NCBI RefSeq assembly: GCF_001039355.2
Contig: NW_019775577.1
Coordinates: 132,728-163,993, forward strand
Source: Lingula anatina
Lineage: Eukaryota > Brachiopoda > Lingulata > Lingulida > Lingulidae
Length of the DNA: 31,266 bases
Reading direction: 5' to 3'
Under the pieces are notes generated by a model. That model saw nothing but the letters and a program-made list of their open reading frames with translations, was not told the DNA's origin and ran no database searches. The translations under genes and the position numbers were made by a program. Shown piece by piece: positions 10,049 to 19,777 of this stretch. Every line of letters starts with the position of its first letter. Position 1 is the stretch's first letter.

Positions 10049-13000
10049 TTAATACAAACACCATAACATGCAGTTCATTGCAGCCATCAGGGTGGTTAGC
10101 AACAGTTCCAGACTGCACACGCCGCAGCTGCTTGAATTTTGAGGCTTGTGTGTAGCAGTAACGGCACTTGAACTGGTCTCTTTAATTCCTGTGGTAGATT
10201 TCGAAGACAAAATCGTCGTGGAATGTGTGGGTTTTGTCGACTTAACTGTGGCCGGTAGGCTGTTATAGTGCTTTGGCTTGTTGGTAGAATGGGGCGTGGT
10301 AGACACATGGTTGTCAGGTGTCACTCTCGTTTGGGTGATACTAGAGGGCGTGAGCCTAGTTGTAGATGACTTTGTGGACGTGGTTGTAGTTGACGTTGTG
10401 GGTGTGATCGTAGATGATTTTGTTGGCATGGTCAGGGTCGCAGACGATTTTGTCGGCGTGGTCGTAGTCGTAGATGACTCTGTGGGCGTGATCGTGGGCG
10501 TAGATGACTTTGTGGGCGTGGTCGTGGTCGTAGGTGATTTTGTGGGCGTGGTTGTAGATGACGTTGTGGGCGTGGTCGTGGTCGTAGATGATCCTGTTGG
10601 TGTGGTCGTGGTCGTAGATGCACTGGAAACTGTTGTCATTGGTCTGGTACATCCATCCTGGTTACATGTGCAGACCTCGGCTGACGTGGTATGGCTCTGC
10701 AGGCCGGCGCCAGTCAAGGCATCAAATGTAAACAACCCAGTCATGGCTGCGTCACTGTCTGTCAATCTTGAACATCCGTCAGCTGATTTACTCGCAGAGC
10801 ATAATCGCTCCGTCAGCTTCATAGTGACGGTCACAAATGACTTAGTTAAAGAAAGAAAATATAGCGATAAATAAAAAATCCACTTAAAATCAAACAACTG
10901 CCAATCTTTTTTTTTTTTTTTTTTTTTTTTTTGTTAGTTGGTTTGTTTGCATTCTGTAGGAGAACAAAAATAATCAATATGGACTTTGATTGGTGGCAAT
11001 AAAGTTAATTGACAGTTTTTTCGTTTACATTACTGTATTCCAGTTAATGTACTTCTGAAAATTTATTTTACTGCACCTGACAACATTTCACATATTCTAT
11101 TTCATAAGGGTTTCAGGCAATGGAATACAAAGCAAAACGTATCTATTTATACAGACTTGACATTTAATATGGAATATTTTTTCCAAATAATTTTTCATCA
11201 TTTTTTCCTATTTAACTGACTGATAAATGAAAATAAGGAATAAAATCGTGTTTTAATAACTTTTAATTATCTATTTGATGTCAATGTGACACCTGTTCAT
11301 TAATAGCATTCGCCAGAGAAGCCAACAAAAACACATTGCCTATTCTATGTCATACGACAACCATTAAAAGAGATATTTTGGATCTCCATATTTTCCAAAT
11401 GATTGTCTGTAAAAGAGTTACACGCTCCACAAAGGACCCTCATGTCAGTGTCTAGTCACAGTAACGGTTGCTGTTACGCCTGACCTCTTCTGGCTGCTGC
11501 CAGCGCTCTCAAGTGGCAAGGCATTCCTTGGGATAGGTTTTTAGAGTTCAATCTGAAATAACATTCCAGGCATCGGTCAAAATCTGTCCAATTTGGTCCA
11601 GTTTTGTTGTAGAACGTGTAGGCCATTGATTCGGCGAGTGATGAGCTACCCACATGTTGTCTATATGGTTCAAATATGGCAATTTTGATGACCAAGATAG
11701 CTGCTGATTTCTTGGTTCTGTAAGTAATCTGCTATTTAAAGTGCTCTGTGTGAGCCGGCAATCTCACTGTGCAACCTAAAATTGTTCCTAAGTCCCCCCC
11801 CCCCCCCCAAGTGGTTCCCAGATCATTCCTTTATTTTTTCTGGTTAATGACCTTAGTCACTTTAGACGCGGCACACGCTTCGTCGTTGGCCTCTTCTGGA
11901 TGTCTGTAAACTCTGTTTTGACTAATTGGGCGGTACAGGTGAAATCTTACCTTAATAAAGAAAGCCACGAGGCTTCAGTGTTCAACCCAGAAACGGTCAA
12001 GGTCCCCAATTCATTAGAGAAACATACAACGATGTTTTACAGTGGGTTCCTCGGAGGTCGTCTCGTATTCTAACCTGCTAAAACCAGTTTGGTGTTCGTT
12101 AAGGGCCTTGAAAAATGCGTTTTGGTGGCAATTTACCCCTCATTCTGAACGTCTGGGTGGCTTTTGTTTAGTTGCAACAGCATATCCCGAAAGACATTGG
12201 GTCCTGTACCCTGGTGGTACGATTTCAATACATTGGGTGTGGCATCTGTGTAGGTACATCAGTCTGGGCATTACTCTATAAAACTGTGCGGACCGTTTCG
12301 TTTGCCGCAATTATCTGTCCGGCAATGTCTGTGTTTTTAGCGCCATTCTTCCACAGATTAACACATTTGTAAAGCACTGCATAGCTCATTTTACACACTA
12401 CAAACCCGACCACTTGTATGCAAAATTTCAAATTCTTCTATGCAGTACTTGCCTTCATATGGATACTTTTTTGACAGAACCATGCTTTGCCAAAACCAAG
12501 CTTTGACCAGCCCAAAGGAGCACTACCCAATTAAATCACTGTACATTACATAATGCAGCAGCGTAACAAACCTACTATTTAGTTAATTGGTAGCGCAGAC
12601 CTGACTACACACTTCTCCATTCACATATCTTATAAGAGATCAGAGTTTTTTTTTTTTTTTTTTTTTTTCCGCAGCTTACTGAAATTGGAACCTNAGAACG
12701 CATTTTCACCTAGGCATACCTTCGAAACTGAAATATTCCATATTAAATGTCAAGTCTGTAAATGTGCTTGGAATTTCTTATTTGTTTGTTGGCTCGTTAT
12801 TTTTTTTATTTGTTTGTTTATTTGTATGAATTTTTTTGATTAATTTTTTTCTTACCGCAGACATCGTCCCTTCGCCCACAGAACTCAGACACGACCCACG
12901 GCAGCTGACAGTCTTTGTCTGAGTTGGACTCGACACACACTTTTGGTCCATTTCCCCCAGAAACCAGTGTCCAATAAGTCCTAGGAGTAACTGTACCATG

Positions 13001-16000
13001 AAGTCGCTGGAGGAATATTCCATGTACTCACATTTGGGGCATTGCACTGCTGGAACTTTTGCATAAATAATGGATGAATACCAGTATATCAATTAATGAA
13101 ATATTCATATGAAAAGAAACAATTAATCATCGTTTTTGCAAACTAATGAAAATGAACATTAAGTTTCACCTCTCTGTTTGCCATTATACTATTATTAGCT
13201 TTGGCTGAGATCCCACCATGGCTTGCTTTAACCCCAAGCTGGGATAATTGATCGACAACGAAGGATTTGTCACGTGTTCAGAATTTTTTTTAGATATTGT
13301 AACTAATATAAAGACACAGTCCGCTTCATTACATCAATGCGTAAATGGAAAGACGTGAAAGAAAATAAAGCCTCTGTAAATATTACTTGTAAATCATACT
13401 AATGGAAGAGACCCAAAGAGTATGGCAAAAAAGTTCCAAAAAATGTCTATGATGATTCATGTATTAGAATAATAATTACATGTATTTTTATTAACATTGT
13501 AGTACCTACCTTGTGGTAATGTCACTAGACTCGTGGTGTCGACATTACATCGGTCTGAGTTACACACACACAGGCGTCCCTCCATGGCGGTCACAGTGGA
13601 CACGCTGTTTGGGAGGATGTTCTGAATGTCCTCCAGATTAGCCAAGGTCAGATTCATACACCCTTCTTCGACACTGGTCGTTGCTAAGCAACCGCGTACC
13701 CAGTCACGTGAGTTAAGAGCGGCGTTGGTGTCCTAGAGAGATAGATATTGGGGATAGGATTTAGGCCATCTTCTGAGTCTTCCAGAAGACGGTCAGATTT
13801 CAAGTTTACATTGACGGGTATCTGTCTTTTTCTGTCAAAGACGGTCAAAAATGGGGGATGGATCCACAAAGATAATTTGGAAGACTGTCAGAAAATATCT
13901 CTGGATCCGCCCCTGCAGGTACACTGTACATCGAAATAATTACACATCCTCATATCCTCTTTTGTATATTTTTATCAGTATTTATTAACAAATATTATTC
14001 ATTTATGGGTTGCCACAAGAAATTTACATGAGCAAAGTCAAGGTCGCATACATTTTTTGTAATATTTGCAGTTTTGACTTTTCCCATTATCCCCGAAGTA
14101 TAAATATTTTCACTGTTGACGTCCATAGTATCCATCAATATGAATAGAAATCAAATATGTTTTTAAAGTTCTGTAAAACATCAGTGCAAATATTTCACAA
14201 AATACGGGGGGTCACAGACATGACCAAAATGTTCGTTTTTTTCTGAAATGGCACTTATCTGGTATTATCATTTTGAATATCGGGATAAGCTCTGGGGAAG
14301 AGAGAGAAAAACAAATAAATAGATTGGCGCCCTTCTTACTGCTCTACCCCTGATACCTGCACTACCAGACTTGAGACACCGTTTATACTTACTGTCTTTG
14401 TTAAGGACTGGAAAACCCTCAGATAGTAGCAGGACCCACTACACTCTCCAAAGCTTGTCGCCGCAGAGGGGTTGTCTTCGCATCGTCGGTCGTAATTCCG
14501 GTAAAGGGTTTGTGAGAGAGGGTCCAAGGCGTGACCAAATGACTGGCAGATAAGGCATTGAATGGCTGTTCCTAGTTTTGACAAATAAATAAACTGAAAG
14601 AAATATAACAAGTCCCTCGCTCTCAAGGTTCTTCCTCAAGTTTATAAGTTTTTAAAGGGGATTAAATAAACCCAACTCTTCTCCATGCACCCTTTACTTT
14701 TAAACTCTTGCCCAAAATGGTTGGTACACGAAAATTTTGGGATGTATACCGCCCTGCTTCTTTCATTATTATTGATATTACCAAATTAATACTGTTTATA
14801 TTGTTAAATATGTGAAGCTGGAGGATTGGTAAAGTCAAGGAGAAACAACCAATGCAAATGTGAAAAAAGCGTTAATTTATTTAGGTTTTTTTTTTTCTCA
14901 TGCCCCCCAAAAGAGTACTTTTTTTACATAACAGTACCAAGTAAAAAATTAAACATAAATTTATACTGTGATTGACAATTAATATGAAATTAGGGGAAAT
15001 TGTCAAGAAACATCTTCAGAGTTCATTATTAATCTAAATAGCGGGTATGCCCATCCCGAGCTTGGATAATGGCCGCCACACGGCGTGGCATACTGTGAAC
15101 TAGAATTGCAGCTCTTTGGAGAGGAATTCTGGTCCATTCATCTTGAAGGGCATCTCGAAGTTCATCTAGATTTGCAGGGGGAGGATTTTCCTCTGAATAG
15201 CACGACCAAGTTCGTCACATGTGCTCAATTGGGTTTGCATCTGGGCTTCTTGCTGGCTGTGGCATCAGCTGAATGTTGTTTTGTCGGATATAGTCTGCAA
15301 TTAAGCCGGCTGTGTGTGGCACCCCAAACATGTACAGAACCACCTCCCCCAGCTATGAGAGTGCGTAGGCTCCCTGGGGAGAGGCTGTTAACTGAAAATA
15401 TCCAGGAAACAATAGCTGGAGGAGGTGGTTCTGTACATGTTTGGGGTGCCATTTGCAGCAACGGTATTTGCTATTTAGATTAATAATGAACTCTGAAGAT
15501 GTTTCTTGACAATTTCCCCTAATATCATATTAATTGTCAAAAGTACTCTTCTGGGGGACATGAGAAAAAACCTAAATAAATTAACGCTTTTTTCACATTT
15601 GCATTGGATGTTTCTCCTTGACTTTACCAATCCTCCAGCATCACATATTTAACAATATAAACAGTATTAATTTGATAATATCAATAATAATGAAAGAAAC
15701 AGGGCGATATGCATCCCAAAATTTGCGTGTACCAACCATTTTGGGCAAGAGTGTATATACGACTGGTTAGTTGTGCAATAAAATAAAATAAAATTAAATT
15801 AAATTAAATTAAATTAAATTAAACAAAATTAAATTAAATTACATTATATTATATTAAATTGAATTTAAAAAGAATTTATATCAGTCGCACCTCTCCCCCT
15901 CCCCTATATTTTTTTTTACTGTATTTGTACTATATAAAGGCAAAACTATTTGGTCTATGTACATGTAGCATGAATGTTCGCAAATACACGTAATTTACCT

Positions 16001-16050
16001 GACTGCACAAAACACAGGAGGACAACCAAGCTTTGACAAATAGAAGCCAT
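10049..16050 (-). CDS. Two-LU, mucin-stalked, probably GPI-anchored surface protein, five exons
   Basis: Exons on the minus strand are 15999-16050, 14393-14571, 13510-13732, 12856-13055 and 10049-10840. Junction phases are 1, 0, 1 and 0, and the joined frame encodes 481 residues. Residues 1-17 are a signal peptide (MASICQSLVVLLCFVQS). LU domain 1 (about 18-150) opens IQCLICQSFG, has RRCEDN and GECSGSC, and closes LCVCNSDRCN. LU domain 2 (about 152-285) opens VQCPKCEYME, has QKCVSS and SCRGSC, and closes VCTCNQDGC. About 165 residues of Thr/Ser/Pro repeats of the TTTTPTKSS type follow, a likely O-glycosylated stalk. The C-terminal 27 residues are hydrophobic with no basic tail, as in a GPI signal. 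Introns carry Tc1-like elements at 14703-15753 and 11152-12758. The second contains an N, so the link between exons 4 and 5 needs checking even though the phases match. Confidence 0.7.
10340..10640. repeat. Coding minisatellite of the mucin stalk
   Basis: Degenerate units of about 24-33 bp of the form GTAGATGACTTTGTGGGCGTGGTC repeat about ten times. On the minus strand they encode Thr/Pro/Ser repeats of the TTTTPTKSS type. The unit stays in frame, and all three minus frames and a plus frame remain open by composition, which produces spurious overlapping reading frames. Confidence 0.8.
10905..10932. repeat. Poly-T tract
   Basis: A homopolymer of about 28 T lies upstream of the mucin exon acceptor, in intron 4 of the two-LU gene. 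Confidence 0.9.
11152..12758 (-). mobile_element. Tc1/mariner-like DNA transposon, copy A (degenerate)
   Basis: The ends are inverted copies of CAGACTTGACATTTAATATG, each flanked by TA, the target of Tc1/mariner elements. Minus-strand remnants of a transposase are visible: a segment near 11480-11720 resembles the C-terminal DDE region (a SPxLNxIxxxW-like motif followed by CHLRALAAARRGQA). The coding frame is broken by frameshifts, and a C homopolymer replaces part of it near 11797. An N occurs at 12694. The element sits in intron 4 of the two-LU gene. Copy B is at 19778-21658. Confidence 0.75.
12646..12669. repeat. Poly-T tract
   Basis: A T homopolymer close to the undetermined base at 12694 inside transposon copy A. 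Such tracts often cause assembly or sequencing breaks. Confidence 0.85.
13745..13921. mobile_element. hAT-like terminal fragment
   Basis: Read on the minus strand, the right edge begins CAGGGGCGGATCCAGAG, a start typical of many hAT-type non-autonomous elements. A weaker inverted match to GGGGGATGGATCC lies inside. The element abuts the acceptor of exon 3 of the two-LU gene, so it may have brought in intron sequence. The left end is unclear. Confidence 0.3.
14703..15753. mobile_element. Internally rearranged Tc1-like element with long inverted arms
   Basis: The ends read ACTCTTGCCCAAAATGG in inverted orientation, flanked by TA (14701-14702 and 15754-15755). The left arm runs about 14703-15042 and the right arm about 15470-15753; they match along their length except for a short gap in the right arm. 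Inside is a second, shorter inverted pair (about 15318-15349 and 15418-15450). Transposase pieces appear in both directions: GGGGSVHVWGA, a Tc1 signature, on both strands near 15420-15450 and 15320-15350, and on the minus strand SPDANPIEHM then PRRVAAIIQARDGHTRYLD at 15030-15270. The minus reading is interrupted by a stop from a small deletion. It is non-autonomous and lies in intron 1 of the two-LU gene. Confidence 0.8.
15776..15862. repeat. (AAATT)n microsatellite
   Basis: About 15 pentamer units of AAATT with some AAAAT variants, between the Tc1-like element and the signal-peptide exon of the two-LU gene. Confidence 0.9.
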
Positions 16051-16384
16051 GTTGAGACGACTGTACTTTCTGCAGTTAGTCAATTAACACAGAATAATGC
16101 ACACGGTGTTGTTATACTTGCCTCATTTTTGAAAACAGGAAAAAAAAAACGCATGCGCATTTTTGCCACTTCCAAGAAGTGCAATAACAGGAACTTCAAA
16201 GCAGTGCCTCATTCAACAGAAGTATTTTTTGATCAATTTGTTCGTTACAGTGACAAAACCGTTTTTATTGATTTCTGTTAAAACGTCTGCAGTGTGGCGT
16301 CATTGATAACACCTGTAGACTACTAAAACAGCTAGTTTACACAATCACAGACAAAATGTCAATCAATTAATATTAGAGGAACTC

Positions 16385-17160
16385 ATGTCAGTGGAGTATC
16401 CCAGTTAAAACTGTTGGGTGTTTTTATCACTAACAATCTTAAATGGTCTGAACGTGTTGATATTATCTATAAAAAAACATGCATATCCTCGTCTGATCTC
16501 GTTCATGTATATCAGAGTTTAATGCGGACCGTGACTGAATATGCTTGTCCTGTATGGCACCCCGGATTAACTGGAGAACAATGTAAAATAATAGAATCCA
16601 TCCAGTCAAGGGGATATAGGATCATTTTCCCTGAATTAACTTATGTTGATGCTCTAGCCAAAGCAAAACTTATTACATTAAAAGAGCGCAGAGTTGAACT
16701 CTGCAAATCATTCTTTGCAAAAATACAAAATGACACAGACAAGCTGAACTACCTTTTAACCTGCAATCCACACAAGAGACTAAGAAATAGCCTGTCAAAG
16801 TTAAACATACCAAAAATTAGAACTGAACGTTTTAAAAACACTTTTATTCCTTTCTCTTTGTTAAACCATTAGTGGGCTAATTTTTACTTTTAAAAAAATT
16901 ATTTTGGCCTTTATTGTATTTAATTATCATTACTCCATCCTCTTTTACACTAATTTTGAGATGCCTGTGCAAAAATTTACTTTATTCATTTATTTTAATT
17001 TATCCCTTTTTTATCTCATTAAATTTTGTTTGCATATCCTATATTATACCTGTATATCATTATTTCAATTTGTAAATTTTATTCTCACTCCATTTTATGT
17101 ATAACTTCAACCTTTTGGTTGCCATGTTTTAATAAACTTATTTACATTTAATAACTGATT
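16385..17160 (+). mobile_element. 3' end of a non-LTR (Jockey/CR1-type) retrotransposon
   Basis: The 152-residue frame at 16414-16872 matches the C-terminal part downstream of the reverse transcriptase in Jockey/CR1-type elements: LGVFIT-like start, YACPVWHPGLT, IESIQSRGYRIIFP, then ERRVELCKSFFAKI. An AT-rich 3' UTR of about 260 bp follows, with AATAAA at 17131. The endonuclease and the catalytic RT core are absent, so this is a 5'-truncated dead copy, as usual for such elements. It is intergenic, upstream of the two-LU gene and in the opposite orientation. Confidence 0.75.
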
Positions 17161-17642
17161 TATTATCACTTTAAAAATAAGACTAGATTTTCATGCAACG
17201 ATACAGATTAGAATCGACGGTTCGAAAATCACACAGCAAAGCGGGTAAATTCAGAATATATACACCAACCAGCAAATGATAATACAGATGATGATAAAAC
17301 ACCGAGGCAATATAACAACACAAATAACATACTAGATAGCTTTAAGTTTCTTACAAAGTGAAAAGAACAGAGAAAAGAGCGATTTATTTTGAGTAAGTCT
17401 TTATATACAAGTTCGGTTAGTACATGTTCGCCAACCAAATTAAATTATACATAATCAGTTTTACCTATAAGAGAGTAGATTACGCAACGTTACAGGAAGA
17501 GATTCAAACTTGCACACCGAACTGTACTTTACTTACAGAGACATCTACCGGTAACAATACAAAACAATATCAACTAACACAGTACAGGTACTGTACCTAT
17601 GATAGTCACGCTTAGAAACTTTTCCATTCTGAGAAATTAGAG

Positions 17643-17798
17643 ATGGTACCATTCTACCGGCACCTTGCACCTTTCGCCATCATATCCATCTTCCGCGGTA
17701 CATCGACACTCTTTCTCATTGCATCCCTCTACACAGAACTTATTGTTGTTGTGAACGTAACCCCGATGACCCATTACTATTGTGCTTCACGTAACTTT
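17643..17798 (-). CDS. Possible EGF-like exon, orphan
   Basis: On the minus strand a phase-1 acceptor (CACAATAG) near 17790 opens a frame with KFCVEGCNEKECRC followed by TAEDGYDGERC. Spacing C-x3-C-x4-C-x-C-x10-C with GYxG before the last Cys fits cysteines 2 to 6 of an EGF-like domain; cysteine 1 would come from an upstream exon. An alternative is a shortened LU second half. The frame stops soon after at CTC-TAA, or splices at an uncertain donor near 17660. No partner exons are clear. The weakly supported hydrophobic frame at 17229-17438 could be a C-terminal anchor of the same gene. Confidence 0.35.
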
Positions 17799-17987
17799 AC
17801 ATGTACTGTATATAGCCTGTATAAACAGACGTTTAGCTTCATCTTAGCAATGGAAGAAATACACATTTTGTTTGCTGAGATGGGTCTAAGGGTTGGGTTG
17901 ACATGGGGGGGGGACCATACTCACCTTGCGTTCCTTACTCGCAATGCCACCCAACAGGGGGCAGAGGTGAAGCTGTGGAACAAACAC

Positions 17988-18001
17988 GGGGGGGGGGGGG
18001 G
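17988..18001. repeat. Poly-G tract
   Basis: A G homopolymer just left of a GTCACACT-type repetitive element; another shorter G run is at 17904-17912. It could form quadruplex structures on the plus strand. Confidence 0.85.
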
Positions 18002-18037
18002 GACCAACAGTTTATGCTTGATCGGGCGTAGTAATAC

Positions 18038-18500
18038 CCCCGTCACACTAGAGGCAGAATGAACAAGAATGCCGTCGGAAAGACAATTCTTTGTGCATTC
18101 CTGGATATTCAAAGAGCATTCTAAAAATTCTGAGTGCATTTCAAATATTTTACCCATTCTTGTGGTCGGCCCGAATGTTAAAAACTTTCGAAGCGCATTC
18201 CAAGTGGAAAGTTATCGAATGGCATTTGAATAGTATTCTAACAGCAATGTGACTGCATTCTTAATATTTTCACGGCATTCCGACAACATTGAAAACATTC
18301 TGATCACATTCGAGGGATATTCGAACTGGTACGCGACTTAAGGGCCCCGTCGCACTTATTCGGAACCAGCAGAAATCAAGGTAGAACCAGCCAGAATGAA
18401 TAAATTGAAAAATTCCTGCCTTTATCGGGAGGGAATTTCAAATTGCAGTCAGAATATTCCGAATGAAATTCAAATGCCGTACGAGTGTGGTTTGACTGCT
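18038..18500. mobile_element. GTCACACT-type repetitive elements (two adjoining)
   Basis: One unit starts CCCCCGTCACACTAGAGGC at 18038. A second start, CCCCGTCGCACTTATTC, is near 18346, and the right edge near 18495 carries the inverse of a similar end (ACGAGTGTGG). The interior of the first unit is a string of ATTC words spaced about 9-12 bp apart. There is no coding frame. It looks like a pair of non-autonomous elements; family assignment is not possible by eye. Confidence 0.4.
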
Positions 18501-19044
18501 TATTATAATTTGATATTGATGTATGAAGGTTAAATGATAAATGACTGTAAAAGAGAATAGTAGTAAATCCTTTATAACAAATTTGGTTTCACCATTTTAT
18601 TACATCATATTTTATTTTAAAAAAGCAATACAAACACTACACTGGAATAAACGCATTGCAGCAAGCCAATCATTTTTTTTTCTAAATTTGCTTTGATAAA
18701 TAATTTCACTTACTTCTCACAAAATATTTCTCTCATATGGTGATAAGGATAGACGATAGCTGATAATCATAAATGACAATAGGAATTTAACTGCATTTTT
18801 CTAACATTGAAGGTTTAAATCAGTAATATAGTGTCTTCGGTAAACTGGGACTAATGACATATGATCCATGACGCACAGTCTTTTTTTTTACGATATAAGA
18901 ATTCCTAGTAGTTGTGACTCGGGAGTCTTTGGGCTCACGAGGTTTATTTTGTTTCATAAGTTTGTTAAACGCATATTGTCTTTAGCACTGTGGCTCAGCA
19001 TATTTCAACACCAACGTTTCAAACCTGTTGGGCATTGTTTTTGT
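18500..19044. other. No gene recognised; 3' flank of the orphan TIR exon
   Basis: No domain-bearing frame is seen. The minus strand carries AATAAA at 18943-18948, about 100 nt after the TIR stop at 19045, which would be a reasonable polyadenylation signal for that exon. Confidence 0.4.
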
Positions 19045-19490
19045 TTAAATTGCGCCTTGAATTTCCACCCTATCTTCATACCTATGGTACCTTGCCTCGT
19101 GGTTTCTCCTTTTCAGGCACGCACAGTTTATATCTAAGATATCCTTATTGGGCATACACAGCCGAAGTTTTTCCCGGAATTTTTCTAGATCTTGTTCTGC
19201 TTCATTTTCTTCTTCGTTCTCTTCTGCCGGCCACCTAAGTTGTATAGTAGGTCTGCAAAACGTACCGTCTATAAAGTTGAGGATCAGTTTATTTGTTTCA
19301 TCTGCTTCAAGTTTATCTCGGTCAATATCCTGGAGGATGATTGCAATGATTTTCAACTTTTCGGCGTTTACCTGAGCTTGTGCCACTGCTAAAATGTCTT
19401 TGTGTTTCGGTGTAAAATACTTCTCAGAGACGAGCATGATGAACAGTCTACTTTGTCTTATTATTACTTCTAAATTGTCTGGAACTAAAT
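19045..19490 (-). CDS. Orphan 3' exon of a second TIR-domain gene
   Basis: A TTTCAG acceptor (phase 1) opens 148 codons ending at TAA. The sequence SRLFIMLVSEKYF followed by KLKIIAIILQDID matches SSRFIMIVSPRYF and RIIPIILEDFD of the LU-TIR gene, and the intron interrupts the TIR domain at the same place and phase, so the two are paralogues. The tail is Glu-rich, then basic. The exon encoding TIR box 1, the membrane helix and the ectodomain should lie at higher coordinates, but transposon copy B starts 290 bp away and a Na+/K+-ATPase gene follows. The gene is therefore incomplete in this window: a pseudogene, a rearranged gene, or an assembly misjoin. Confidence 0.65.
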
Positions 19491-19777
19491 CTGAAATGAG
19501 AAAAGAGGTCATTATAATTTAATACTTGCTTATTCCTTAACACCGATGAAGAGGGGGGGTCACTGTGCATCCAGTTGTGACTAAGGCTTTATACAAATAA
19601 GCGGGACTCTATAAACTCAAAGCATTATCGAAAAAAAGTTAAACATTTGTGTTTAATGGGGGGTGTTTACAGTGTATTTACGATGACAACGACATAAGTA
19701 CAATGTAGTGCAAAAGCAAATTACTTTCCAATCACAATGAACTTTTTTTTAAATTTTTTCAGTGTAACTTTTTTCTA

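Noticed and set aside
10278-10874. Long plus-strand frame of about 198 codons rich in Val/Asp
   Set aside because: It is the antisense of the mucin exon. The repeat keeps several frames open, and the minus-strand frame has the LU motif, a matching acceptor and a GPI-like end.
12042-12372. Plus-strand frames in transposon copy A
   Set aside because: They are antisense to degenerate transposase sequence; the equivalent frames in copy B differ by frameshifts.
15085-15483. Plus-strand frame of 132 codons containing GGGGSVHVWGA
   Set aside because: It runs across an inversion inside the rearranged Tc1-like element. Only its last part is in the true transposase frame, so it is not a gene.
17229-17438. 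Minus-strand hydrophobic frame that could be a membrane anchor
   Set aside because: AT-rich DNA here gives hydrophobic peptides in more than one frame, the acceptor is weak, and no upstream coding exon joins in phase with certainty.
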